Position numbers and translations under genes: made by a program. Positions 1 through 5,213 of a stretch of DNA of 5,405 bases are shown here, one piece after another. Each line of letters begins with the position of its first letter. Position 1 is the stretch's first letter. The stretch covers positions 1 through 5,405 of the forward strand of contig DASWCW010000058.1 in the NCBI GenBank assembly GCA_036395835.1, given 5' to 3'. The notes under the pieces were generated by a model, which saw only the letters and a program-made list of their open reading frames with translations, did not search any database and was not told the origin of the DNA. This DNA comes from AP-16 sp036395835. GTDB taxonomy: Bacteria; Pseudomonadota; Alphaproteobacteria; Rhizobiales; Xanthobacteraceae.

Positions 1-1
1 C

Positions 2-643
2 GTCGACCTGTGCCGGCTCGCCGGCGTGCCGCCGGTCGGCGTGCTCGCCGAGCTGATGAACGACGACGGCGCGGTGATGCGCGGGCCGCAGGTCGCGGCC
101 TTCGCGGAGCGCCACGGCTTGCAGACGATTTCGGTCGCGGACCTGATCGCCTATCGCCAAGCCCGCGACAAGCTGATCGAGCGGGTCGCGGAATTCGAGG
201 TCCGTTCCGAGATCGGCTCGCTCAAGGGCTACGCCTATGTCACGCCATTCGACGAAGTGCACCACATGGCGTTCGTCTACGGCCGGATCGGCGCGGGCCG
301 CAACGTGCTCGCGCGACTGCATCGCGCCGACGTGGTCGGCGACGTGATCGGCGGCGCCAAGCCCATCCACGCGGCGTTGCAGCGGTTCAAGCGCGAGGGC
401 TCGGGCGTCATCGTCTATCTGCGCGACGGCGCCGCCGGCGTGCCGACGACGGCGATCCCGCAGGAATCGAGCGCGGCGGAGGCCGCCCGCAGCCGGCAAT
501 GGCGCGAGGTCGGACTGGGCGCCCAGATCCTCAAAGACCTCGGCATCTCCTCGATCCGGCTGTTGTCCTCGAGCCACCGCATCTACGTCGGCCTCGCCGG
601 CTTCGGCATCGAGATCGTCTCGACCGAGGCGCTGGAGGGCTAG
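2..643 (+). CDS. ribB: 3,4-dihydroxy-2-butanone 4-phosphate synthase with degenerate GTP cyclohydrolase II domain (RibBX type), 5'-truncated
   Basis: This is the C-terminal 213 residues of a riboflavin-pathway enzyme; its start lies before the window. The first ~50 residues are the end of the RibB domain, which makes 3,4-dihydroxy-2-butanone 4-phosphate from ribulose 5-phosphate in the cytoplasm. They include the family segment LCRLAGVPP, then AELMNDDG with its active-site glutamate, then ADLIAYR. The rest aligns with GTP cyclohydrolase II (RibA): FVYGRIG, a block at 314-343 and IRLLSSS near the end. Where RibA has RVHSECLTGD this protein reads RLHRADVVGD, and the following CDC zinc pair is also gone. 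The RQEGRG motif is reduced to RDGAAG, and the C-terminal region is short. The second domain should therefore not hydrolyse GTP. This matches the RibBX variant known in Proteobacteria, where a separate RibA supplies the activity. The in-frame GTG at 26 is an internal valine, not the start. The gene converges on the minus-strand methyltransferase gene with 12 bases between stops. Confidence 0.9.
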   Translation, partial: VDLCRLAGVPPVGVLAELMNDDGAVMRGPQVAAFAERHGLQTISVADLIAYRQARDKLIERVAEFEVRSEIGSLKGYAYVTPFDEVHHMAFVYGRIGAGRNVLARLHRADVVGDVIGGAKPIHAALQRFKREGSGVIVYLRDGAAGVPTTAIPQESSAAEAARSRQWREVGLGAQILKDLGISSIRLLSSSHRIYVGLAGFGIEIVSTEALEG

Positions 644-655
644 ACCGAGCCCGCC

Positions 656-1894
656 TCACCGCACGAGCCGCGCCGCGATCTCGACGTGCGGCGTGTAGCG
701 GAACTGATCGACCGGCGTCACCGCCTCGAGCCGATAGCCGCCGTCGAGGAGAACGCGCGCGTCGCGGGCGAACGTCGCGGCATTGCAGGACACGGCGATG
801 ACGACCGGGACGTGGGAGCGCGCGAGCTTTTGCGCCTGCGCCAGCGCGCCCTGCCGCGGCGGATCGAACACCACGGCGTCGAACCGGCCGAGCTCCGGCT
901 CGGCGAACGGCCGGCGGAAGAGGTCGCGCCGCTCGGTCGCGACCGGCTTGAGCCCAGGCGTGGATTTGGCGGCCTCGCTCAGCGCCGCGAGCGCGGCGGC
1001 ATCGGAATCCGCGGCCGTGACCCGGGCGCGTTCCGCGAGACGCAGCGCGAACGGGCCGATCCCGCAAAACAGATCGGCGATGTTGCGGGCCCCGGCGGCA
1101 TGGGCGCGGACGAGCCGGGCGAGCGTGGCCTCGCCTTCCGCCGTCGCCTGCAGGAACGCGCCGGGCGGCAAGGCGACCGCGGCCTTGCCCATGCGCACCG
1201 CCGGGACCGCGCGCTGCGCGGCAAGCTCGCCATGGCGGGTCAGGCGCGCGAGCCGATGCGCCTCCGCGGCCTGGGCGAGCCGCATCATCATCTCCGCCGG
1301 CAGGGCTCCCGAGCCGCGCAGATCCACATCGAGCCCCCCTGCGGTCGCCGTCACCTGGATGTCGAGCGGCTTGCCCTTTTGCTCGACGATTTCCGCAAGG
1401 TCCCAGGCGGCGTCGATCGCGCCATCGAGCGCCGGCGCGAGCACCGGGCAGCGGTCGATATCCACGATGCGATGACTGCGGCTCGCCGCAAATCCGACCT
1501 CGAGAATGCCGTGGCCGCGCCAGCGGGCATGGAACACGGCGCGCCGCCGCCCCTCCCCGTGCGCATCGATGACATCGCCGACCGCAGCTTCCAGCCCGGC
1601 CTGCGCCAATGCCTCCACCACGAGGCCGCGCTTCCACGTGCGATAGCTCGCGAGACTCCAATGCTGGACGGCGCAGCCGCCGCAGGTGCCGAAATGCGGG
1701 CAGATCGGGGCAACGCGGTCGGGACTAGGCACATTCACGGCCAGCATGCGCCGCCGGTCGAGATGACCCGGCACCGCCTCGACCTCGACGGTTTCTCCGG
1801 GCAGGGCGTAGGGCACATAGACGGCCTGGTCGCGGATTTCGGCTACTCCGTCGCCGCGATGGCCCATCCTGGCGATCGCCAGCCGCTCAGTCAC
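656..1894 (-). CDS. RlmD/RumA-like 23S rRNA (uracil-5-)-methyltransferase with Fe-S cluster and TRAM domain
   Basis: This 412-residue class I SAM-dependent methyltransferase is predicted to form 5-methyluridine in 23S rRNA. An N-terminal TRAM-like RNA-binding domain (about residues 5-55, GHRGDGVAE ... VYVPYALPGETV) is followed by the four [4Fe-4S] cysteines C65, C71, C74 and C149. The C-terminal Rossmann domain has the SAM loop DLFCGIGP (274-281), DPPRQG (344-349), catalytic nucleophile C370 in VSCN, and the general base E405 in HVE. TRAM plus Fe-S favours RlmD (U1939 in E. coli) over RlmC or TrmA, but the target base cannot be read from sequence, so no symbol is given. I chose the GTG at 1894 because homology starts there (VTERLAIARMGHRGDG); the frame is open to 2059, but that stretch lies antiparallel within tlyA codons and is arginine/serine-rich shadow. 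The start overlaps the tlyA stop by 8 bases, with only a weak GGGGC upstream, suggesting translational coupling. Confidence 0.9.
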   Translation of the reverse strand: MTERLAIARMGHRGDGVAEIRDQAVYVPYALPGETVEVEAVPGHLDRRRMLAVNVPSPDRVAPICPHFGTCGGCAVQHWSLASYRTWKRGLVVEALAQAGLEAAVGDVIDAHGEGRRRAVFHARWRGHGILEVGFAASRSHRIVDIDRCPVLAPALDGAIDAAWDLAEIVEQKGKPLDIQVTATAGGLDVDLRGSGALPAEMMMRLAQAAEAHRLARLTRHGELAAQRAVPAVRMGKAAVALPPGAFLQATAEGEATLARLVRAHAAGARNIADLFCGIGPFALRLAERARVTAADSDAAALAALSEAAKSTPGLKPVATERRDLFRRPFAEPELGRFDAVVFDPPRQGALAQAQKLARSHVPVVIAVSCNAATFARDARVLLDGGYRLEAVTPVDQFRYTPHVEIAARLVR

Positions 1895-2618
1895 GCCGCG
1901 CCCCGAGCAGGAACTCGCGATTGCCTTCGCGGCCGAGCACCGGCGACGGCAGGAGACCCGCGACCTTCCAGCCGAGCGAGGCGACGAGATCGACGATTTT
2001 CTCGCAGACGCGCGCCTGGACCGCGGCATCGCGGACGATCCCCTTTTTGGCGCTGCCACGGCCGGCCTCGAACTGCGGCTTGATCAGCGCAACGAGCGCG
2101 GCGGGGGATCGCGCGAGCCGCAGCGCACCGGGAAGCACCCGCTCGAGCGAGATGAAGCTCACGTCGACGACGATGAGATCCGGCGGCTCCGGGAGGCGCC
2201 GCGGATCGAGCGCGCGGATGTCGGTCTGCTCGAGCGAGATCACGTCGGGCCGTCGGCGCAGCCGCGCGTCGAGCTGATCGCGGCCGACGTCGAGCGCATA
2301 GACGAGCCTTGCTCCACGGGAGAGCAGCACATCGGTGAATCCGCCGGTCGAGGCGCCGACGTCGAGGCACACGCGGCCGCGCGGATCGATGCGGAAGTGA
2401 TCGAGCGCCGCCGCAAGCTTTAGCCCGCCGCGCGACACCCAGGGGTGCGCGGCGCACGCGGAGAGTTCCGCATCGACCGGGAGTTCGTCCGAAGCTTTTT
2501 GGACCAAGTTTGCGTTGGCGGTGACGAGCCCGGCCGCGATGGCGGCCTGGGCCTTGGCGCGGCTCGAGAACAGGCCGCGCTCGACGAGCAGGCGATCGGC
2601 GCGCAGGCGGGCGCTCAT
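1887..2618 (-). CDS. tlyA: TlyA-family 2'-O-ribose rRNA methyltransferase (hemolysin A family)
   Basis: This 243-residue protein combines an N-terminal S4 RNA-binding domain (about residues 4-60, RADRLLVERGLFSSRAKA) with an FtsJ-like SAM methyltransferase domain. TlyA proteins 2'-O-methylate cytidines in 16S and/or 23S rRNA; the older name hemolysin came from heterologous expression. Visible motifs are SRGGLKL (62-68), the SAM loop LDVGASTGGFTD (85-96), DVSFISL (152-158) and KPQFE (180-184). A K67-D152-K180-E235 set matches the catalytic tetrad of the family. Length is slightly below the usual ~250-270. A GTG at 2642 would add eight residues without homology and has no ribosome site. The ATG at 2618 has GGAG four bases upstream and begins MSARLRADRLL, as is usual. 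It follows the small membrane gene by 108 bases and overlaps the downstream methyltransferase gene by 8. Confidence 0.93.
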   Translation of the reverse strand: MSARLRADRLLVERGLFSSRAKAQAAIAAGLVTANANLVQKASDELPVDAELSACAAHPWVSRGGLKLAAALDHFRIDPRGRVCLDVGASTGGFTDVLLSRGARLVYALDVGRDQLDARLRRRPDVISLEQTDIRALDPRRLPEPPDLIVVDVSFISLERVLPGALRLARSPAALVALIKPQFEAGRGSAKKGIVRDAAVQARVCEKIVDLVASLGWKVAGLLPSPVLGREGNREFLLGARRD

Positions 2619-2622
2619 GCCG

Positions 2623-2626
2623 CTCC
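2623..2626 (-). promoter_or_regulatory. Ribosome binding site deciding the tlyA start
   Basis: On the minus strand GGAG sits four bases before the ATG at 2618. No comparable purine-rich motif precedes the alternative GTG at 2642. The spacing is a little short, so this is support rather than proof. Confidence 0.5.
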
Positions 2627-2706
2627 AATAACAACGCGGCACGCCGGCGACCAGCGAAGGATTCGTTCCCGCGCGCGCTCCGGCCCGCGGCGCCGGCTGC
2701 GAGCCT

Positions 2707-2719
2707 AAAGCCCGGCTTT
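2707..2719 (-). terminator. Small hairpin downstream of the small membrane gene (weak terminator candidate)
   Basis: The sequence aaagcccggcttt is a perfect inverted repeat, a 5-bp stem with a 3-base loop, about 7 bases after the stop codon at 2727. It lies between two copies of the palindrome gccggc (2692-2697 and 2720-2725), which could pair to lengthen the structure. There is no run of T after it on the minus strand, so it is not a classical intrinsic terminator. It could instead reduce readthrough or protect a 3' end. Confidence 0.22.
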
Positions 2720-2726
2720 GCCGGCG

Positions 2727-2918
2727 CTAGCCAAAGAATGCCGTGTAAATGCCGAAGCCCACCGTCGTGCTCAGCACGGCTTCGAGCGCGCTGAATTGCA
2801 GTACTCCGAATTCGGCCCCCACATAGGGAAACAGCATGCGGCCCAGCGGAAACACGACGCTCACCACGAGCGCGACACAGGCCACGCGCGCGGCGAGCTT
2901 CAACAAGTTTTGGTTCAT
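2727..2918 (-). CDS. Small two-helix membrane protein, 63 aa, unknown function
   Basis: I do not recognise a named family. The protein starts MNQNLLKLAARVACVAL, with two basic residues (K7, R11) before or at the start of a hydrophobic helix at about residues 8-26. A short loop with R27, E36 and aromatic residues follows (RMLFPYVGAEFG), then a second hydrophobic helix at about 42-62 ending TAFFG. It is therefore probably an inner-membrane hairpin; the positive-inside rule puts the N-terminus in the cytoplasm. There is no cysteine-based lipobox. I chose the ATG at 2918 because AGGAG lies ten bases upstream and hydrophobic sequence begins soon after. The frame is open to an ATG at 2990, but that extension is arginine-rich and would begin upstream of the likely transcription start. 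The gene lies alone between xseB and tlyA. Its coding status rests on the membrane pattern, the ribosome site and the promoter candidate. Confidence 0.72.
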   Translation of the reverse strand: MNQNLLKLAARVACVALVVSVVFPLGRMLFPYVGAEFGVLQFSALEAVLSTTVGFGIYTAFFG

Positions 2919-2928
2919 CCGCCCCCCT

Positions 2929-2933
2929 CTCCT
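2929..2933 (-). promoter_or_regulatory. Strong Shine-Dalgarno site of the small membrane gene
   Basis: The minus strand reads AGGAGAGGGGGGCGG immediately before the ATG at 2918. The AGGAG core is ten bases from the start codon, with more G-rich sequence closer in. This fixes the 63-residue reading over the longer frame from 2990. Confidence 0.6.
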
Positions 2934-2982
2934 CGGTATCCCGACCTTCTTGGCCGACCGTGACCGGCACGGCAACGACGCA

Positions 2983-3011
2983 CGCGGCATTCTTTATACA
3001 AAACTGCCGCG
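2983..3011. repeat. 7-bp inverted repeat framing the -10 (operator candidate)
   Basis: CGCGGCA (2983-2989) and TGCCGCG (3005-3011) are perfect inverted copies separated by 15 AT-rich bases that hold the TATAAA -10. Half-site centres are about 22 bases apart, roughly two helical turns, compatible with a dimeric regulator that blocks polymerase. A hairpin with a 15-base loop is also possible in RNA coming from xseB, but no T-run follows it. Short GC-rich dyads occur by chance in such DNA. Confidence 0.3.
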
Positions 3012-3021
3012 AATCCAAGCA
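2993..3021 (-). promoter_or_regulatory. Candidate sigma-70-type promoter for the small membrane gene
   Basis: On the minus strand TATAAA (2998-2993) forms a -10 five of six to consensus. Possible -35 elements are TGCTTG (3021-3016, 17-base spacer) or CTTGGA (3019-3014, 15-base spacer); both are weak. Transcription would begin near 2986, giving a leader of roughly 65-70 bases before the ATG at 2918. The segment is clearly AT-richer than the surrounding DNA. The -10 lies within an inverted repeat described separately. Confidence 0.4.
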
Positions 3022-3074
3022 TGTTGCCGAAAAAATCGCGGCCCGGCCCGACCCATTCTGGTTCCGGAAACGGT

Positions 3075-3320
3075 TCAGCCGACGTCGAGCGGCTCGGTGC
3101 CGGTCGGCTTGCCGGAGCTGTCGAGCGTGATCTTCTCGACCCGGGCTTCGGCCTGGCGCAACAGCTCCTCGCAGCGACGCTTGAGGGCCTCGCCGCGCTC
3201 GTAGATCGCCACCGATTCCTCGAGCGCGACATCGCCGCGCTCGAGCTTCTGCACGATCGATTCGAGCTCGGCGAGCGCCTTCTCGAACGAGAGCTGCGGC
3301 ACGTCGGCGTTGTCGGCCAT
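3075..3320 (-). CDS. xseB: Exodeoxyribonuclease VII small subunit
   Basis: This 81-residue protein is XseB, which binds the large subunit XseA in several copies to form exonuclease VII, a cytoplasmic enzyme degrading single-stranded DNA from both ends to oligonucleotides. The family pattern is almost complete: LSFEKALAELESIVQKLE (10-27), ERGDVALEESVAIYERG (27-43) and CEELLRQAEARVEKI (50-64), predicted as a two-helix coiled-coil hairpin. The C-terminal tail (TLDSSGKPTGTEPLDVG) is polar and probably disordered. Length is normal for the family. The ATG at 3320 is preceded by GGGA eight bases upstream; an overlapping upstream ATG is out of frame. xseA is not in the window. A promoter-like site in the 64-base gap after the deacetylase-like gene suggests it begins its own transcript. 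Downstream, 156 bases separate it from the small membrane gene. Confidence 0.95.
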   Translation of the reverse strand: MADNADVPQLSFEKALAELESIVQKLERGDVALEESVAIYERGEALKRRCEELLRQAEARVEKITLDSSGKPTGTEPLDVG

Positions 3321-3349
3321 CGGCTCATTCCCAATTTTCGATGCTGCGT

Positions 3350-3379
3350 CTTATACTCGGCGCCGGCATCCCGGCCAAG
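3350..3379 (-). promoter_or_regulatory. Candidate sigma-70-type promoter for xseB
   Basis: On the minus strand CTTGGCC (3379-3373) provides a -35 containing TTG with the C that alphaproteobacterial promoters often place before it. A 17-base spacer leads to TATAAG (3355-3350), five of six to the -10 consensus. The start would be near 3343, about 22 bases before the ATG at 3320. The site fills the short gap after the deacetylase-like stop at 3385, where a new transcript would be expected to begin. Confidence 0.5.
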
Positions 3380-3384
3380 CGAGC

Positions 3385-4314
3385 TCACGCCCGCATCAGC
3401 GCGGTGACATGCGCGGCTACCGAGCGCGCTAGGCCTTCGAGGTCGTAGCCGCCTTCGAGCACCGACACCACGCGGCCGTCGGCGCTCGCATCGGCGACCT
3501 CCAGGATCTTTCGCGTCGCCCAGCCGAAATCCGCCTCGGACAGGTTGAGGTTCGCAAGCGGGTCGCGCATGTGCGCGTCGAAGCCGGCGGAGATCACGAT
3601 GAAGTCCGGCCGAAACTCGTGCAGCCGGGGAAGAATGGCGGTCTCGAAGGCTTCGCGGAACTGCGGCCCGCCGTCGCCCGCCCGCAGCGGCGCGTTGACG
3701 ATGTTGTCGTGCTCGCCGCGCTCGGAGGTCGAGCCGGTGCCGGGATAGAGCGGCATCTCGTGCGTCGAGCAATACATCACGGTCGGATCGGCCCAGAAGA
3801 TCGCCTGGGAGCCGTTGCCGTGGTGCACGTCGAAATCGACGATGGCCGCGCGCTCGGCGCCGTGGCGGCGCTGGGCGTGGCGCGCGGCGATCGCCGCGTT
3901 GTTGAACAGGCAGAAGCCCATCGGCACCGCGGGTTCCGCATGATGCCCGGGCGGGCGAATCGCCACGAAGGCGTTCGCGGCCTTCTTGGTCATCACCTCG
4001 TCGACCGCAAGCGTCGCACCGCCGACCGCGCGCGTTGCCGCTTCGAAGCTGCCGGGCGACATCGAGGTGTCGGCATCGAGGCGCACCAGCCCGTCCTGCG
4101 GCACCGCGTCGCGAATCTGCTCGATGTATTCCTGCGGATGACACAGCGCGACGATTTCCAGCGCCGCGCGCGGCGCATGCTCGCGCGCCAGCGGCATGAA
4201 GCGCTCGTGCTCGAGCACGCGCTCGATCGCGCGCAGCCGGTCCGGACGCTCCGGATGGCCGAGCGGCGTCAGATGCTCGAGGCAGGCGTTATGGGTGACG
4301 AGCAGGGTCGACAT
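3385..4314 (-). CDS. Histone deacetylase / acetylpolyamine amidohydrolase family protein
   Basis: This 309-residue protein belongs to the arginase-fold, zinc-dependent deacetylase superfamily. All active-site elements are present: HPERPDRL (20-27), catalytic histidine pair H124-H125 in RPPGHH, GFCLFNNAAIA (133-143), zinc ligands D162 and H164 in DFDVHHGNG, third zinc ligand D246 in SAGFDAH, and transition-state tyrosine Y290 in LEGGYD. It should therefore be active in removing acyl groups from amine nitrogens. The substrate (acetylpolyamine, acetyl-lysine or another small amide) cannot be told from sequence; bacteria lack classical histones. I chose the ATG at 4314 because homology starts there (MSTLLVTHNACLEH); the open frame extends to 4722, but that part is antisense-like shadow over the SDR gene. 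It starts 5 bases after the SDR stop, and its GAGGA ribosome site (4325-4329) lies inside the end of that gene, so the two are probably co-translated. Confidence 0.93.
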   Translation of the reverse strand: MSTLLVTHNACLEHLTPLGHPERPDRLRAIERVLEHERFMPLAREHAPRAALEIVALCHPQEYIEQIRDAVPQDGLVRLDADTSMSPGSFEAATRAVGGATLAVDEVMTKKAANAFVAIRPPGHHAEPAVPMGFCLFNNAAIAARHAQRRHGAERAAIVDFDVHHGNGSQAIFWADPTVMYCSTHEMPLYPGTGSTSERGEHDNIVNAPLRAGDGGPQFREAFETAILPRLHEFRPDFIVISAGFDAHMRDPLANLNLSEADFGWATRKILEVADASADGRVVSVLEGGYDLEGLARSVAAHVTALMRA

Positions 4315-4319
4315 GCCGC

Positions 4320-5189
4320 TCAAATCCTCGCCGCCAGGCTGACGCCCGCCGGCGGCGTGCTGTCGTCCGGCACGAAGAAATCCGGCGCCAGCGGCTCGCT
4401 CGGATCGACGCGGTAGCCTTCGAAATCGGTGATCCCCTCGCCGGCCAGGAAGGTGTCGTCGATCAGGAAATTTCCCGAAAAGCCGCGGGCGGGTTTGAGA
4501 AAGATCCGATAGGCGGCGTCGGCGAGAATGTCGGCGCTGCGCGACCTTCGCATCAGCATGTCGCCGCCCAGGAGATTCTGGATCGCCGCGGTGGCGATCG
4601 TGGTGCGCGGCCACAGCGCGTTGACGGCAATCCCCTTGGGTCTGAGCTCGCCGGCCAATCCGAGCACCACGAGGCTCATGCCGTATTTGGCCATCGAATA
4701 GGCGGTGTGCGGCGCGAACCATTTCTCCTGGATGTCGAGCGGCGGGGAGAGCGTCAGGATGTGCGGGTTCGCCGCCCGCTGGAGATGCGGGATCGCGTAT
4801 TTGGAGACCATGTAGGTGCCGCGCGCGTTGATCTGGTGCATGAGATCGAAACGGCGCATGTCGGTCTCGGCGATTCCGGTGAGCTGGATGGCGCTGGCGT
4901 TGTTGACGACGATGTCGAGCGAGCCGAACGTCGCGGCGGTCTTGTCGATCGCATTCTTGACCGCCTGCTCGTCGCGCACGTCGACCACGAGCGGCAGGGC
5001 GCGGCCTCCGGCCTGCTCGACTTCCGTGGCCGCGGTGTAGATCGTGCCCGGGAGCTTGGGATGCGGCGCCTCGGTCTTGGCCGCAATCGCGATGTTGGCG
5101 CCGTCGCGCGCGGCCTTGAGCGCGATCGCGAGCCCGATGCCCCGCGAGGCGCCGGTGATGAACAACGTCTTGCCCTGCAGCGTCGTCAT
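4320..5189 (-). CDS. SDR-family NAD(P)-dependent oxidoreductase, HSDL2-like
   Basis: This 289-residue cytosolic short-chain dehydrogenase has a single Rossmann domain. The nucleotide-binding loop is TGASRGIG (12-19), the adenine-contacting aspartate is D70 in VVDVRD, and NNAS is at 96-99. The catalytic tetrad is N121 (QINARGTY), S148 (LTLSPP), Y164 and K168 (YSMAK). The blocks NPHILTLSPPL, KYGMSLVVLGLA, ALWPRTTIATAA and LADAAYRIF, and the late LAPDFFV, closely resemble the hydroxysteroid-dehydrogenase-like 2 (HSDL2) group, which lacks the usual PG turn after the active site. Unlike animal HSDL2 it has no C-terminal SCP2 sterol-carrier domain. The substrate is unknown; fatty-acyl or steroid-like alcohols are guesses based on the dehydrogenase gene just upstream. 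The ATG at 5189 has AGGAG eight bases before it and opens with the expected MTTLQGKTLFITGAS. Confidence 0.93.
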   Translation of the reverse strand: MTTLQGKTLFITGASRGIGLAIALKAARDGANIAIAAKTEAPHPKLPGTIYTAATEVEQAGGRALPLVVDVRDEQAVKNAIDKTAATFGSLDIVVNNASAIQLTGIAETDMRRFDLMHQINARGTYMVSKYAIPHLQRAANPHILTLSPPLDIQEKWFAPHTAYSMAKYGMSLVVLGLAGELRPKGIAVNALWPRTTIATAAIQNLLGGDMLMRRSRSADILADAAYRIFLKPARGFSGNFLIDDTFLAGEGITDFEGYRVDPSEPLAPDFFVPDDSTPPAGVSLAARI

Positions 5190-5197
5190 CGCGTGAG

Positions 5198-5202
5198 CTC
5201 CT
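5198..5202 (-). promoter_or_regulatory. Ribosome binding site of the SDR gene
   Basis: A consensus AGGAG lies eight bases before the ATG at 5189, inside the 24-base gap after the upstream stop. It fixes the start. The gap has no room for a full promoter, so cotranscription with the upstream gene is likely. Confidence 0.65.
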
Positions 5203-5213
5203 GTGCGCCGGGA

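Noticed and set aside
644..655. Bidirectional terminator between the converging ribB and RlmD-like stops
   Set aside because: The gap is 12 bases, and neither it nor the flanking codons show a hairpin with a T-run.
10..801. A 263-codon plus-strand frame over the ribB end
   Set aside because: It is an arginine-rich shift of the ribB reading frame and continues past the ribB stop into antisense of the methyltransferase gene; no homology is visible.
686..2083. A 465-codon open frame on the plus strand opposite the RlmD-like gene
   Set aside because: It is antisense to a gene with complete catalytic motifs, its product is arginine/glycine/alanine-rich with no recognisable domain, and long antisense frames are expected in DNA this GC-rich.
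3030..3053. GC-rich stretch followed by six T on the minus strand, downstream of xseB, as an intrinsic terminator
   Set aside because: The GC-rich part does not form a stable stem: the repeated GGCC units are too close together to pair and other pairings give only 3-4 bp.
3062..3069. Palindrome TTCCGGAA after the xseB stop
   Set aside because: It is only eight bases with no loop or partner copy nearby, and is easily explained by chance.
2915..4144. A 409-codon minus-strand frame spanning xseB and the deacetylase-like gene
   Set aside because: It runs in another frame over two genes with clear family motifs and is low-complexity arginine-rich; it is a shadow.
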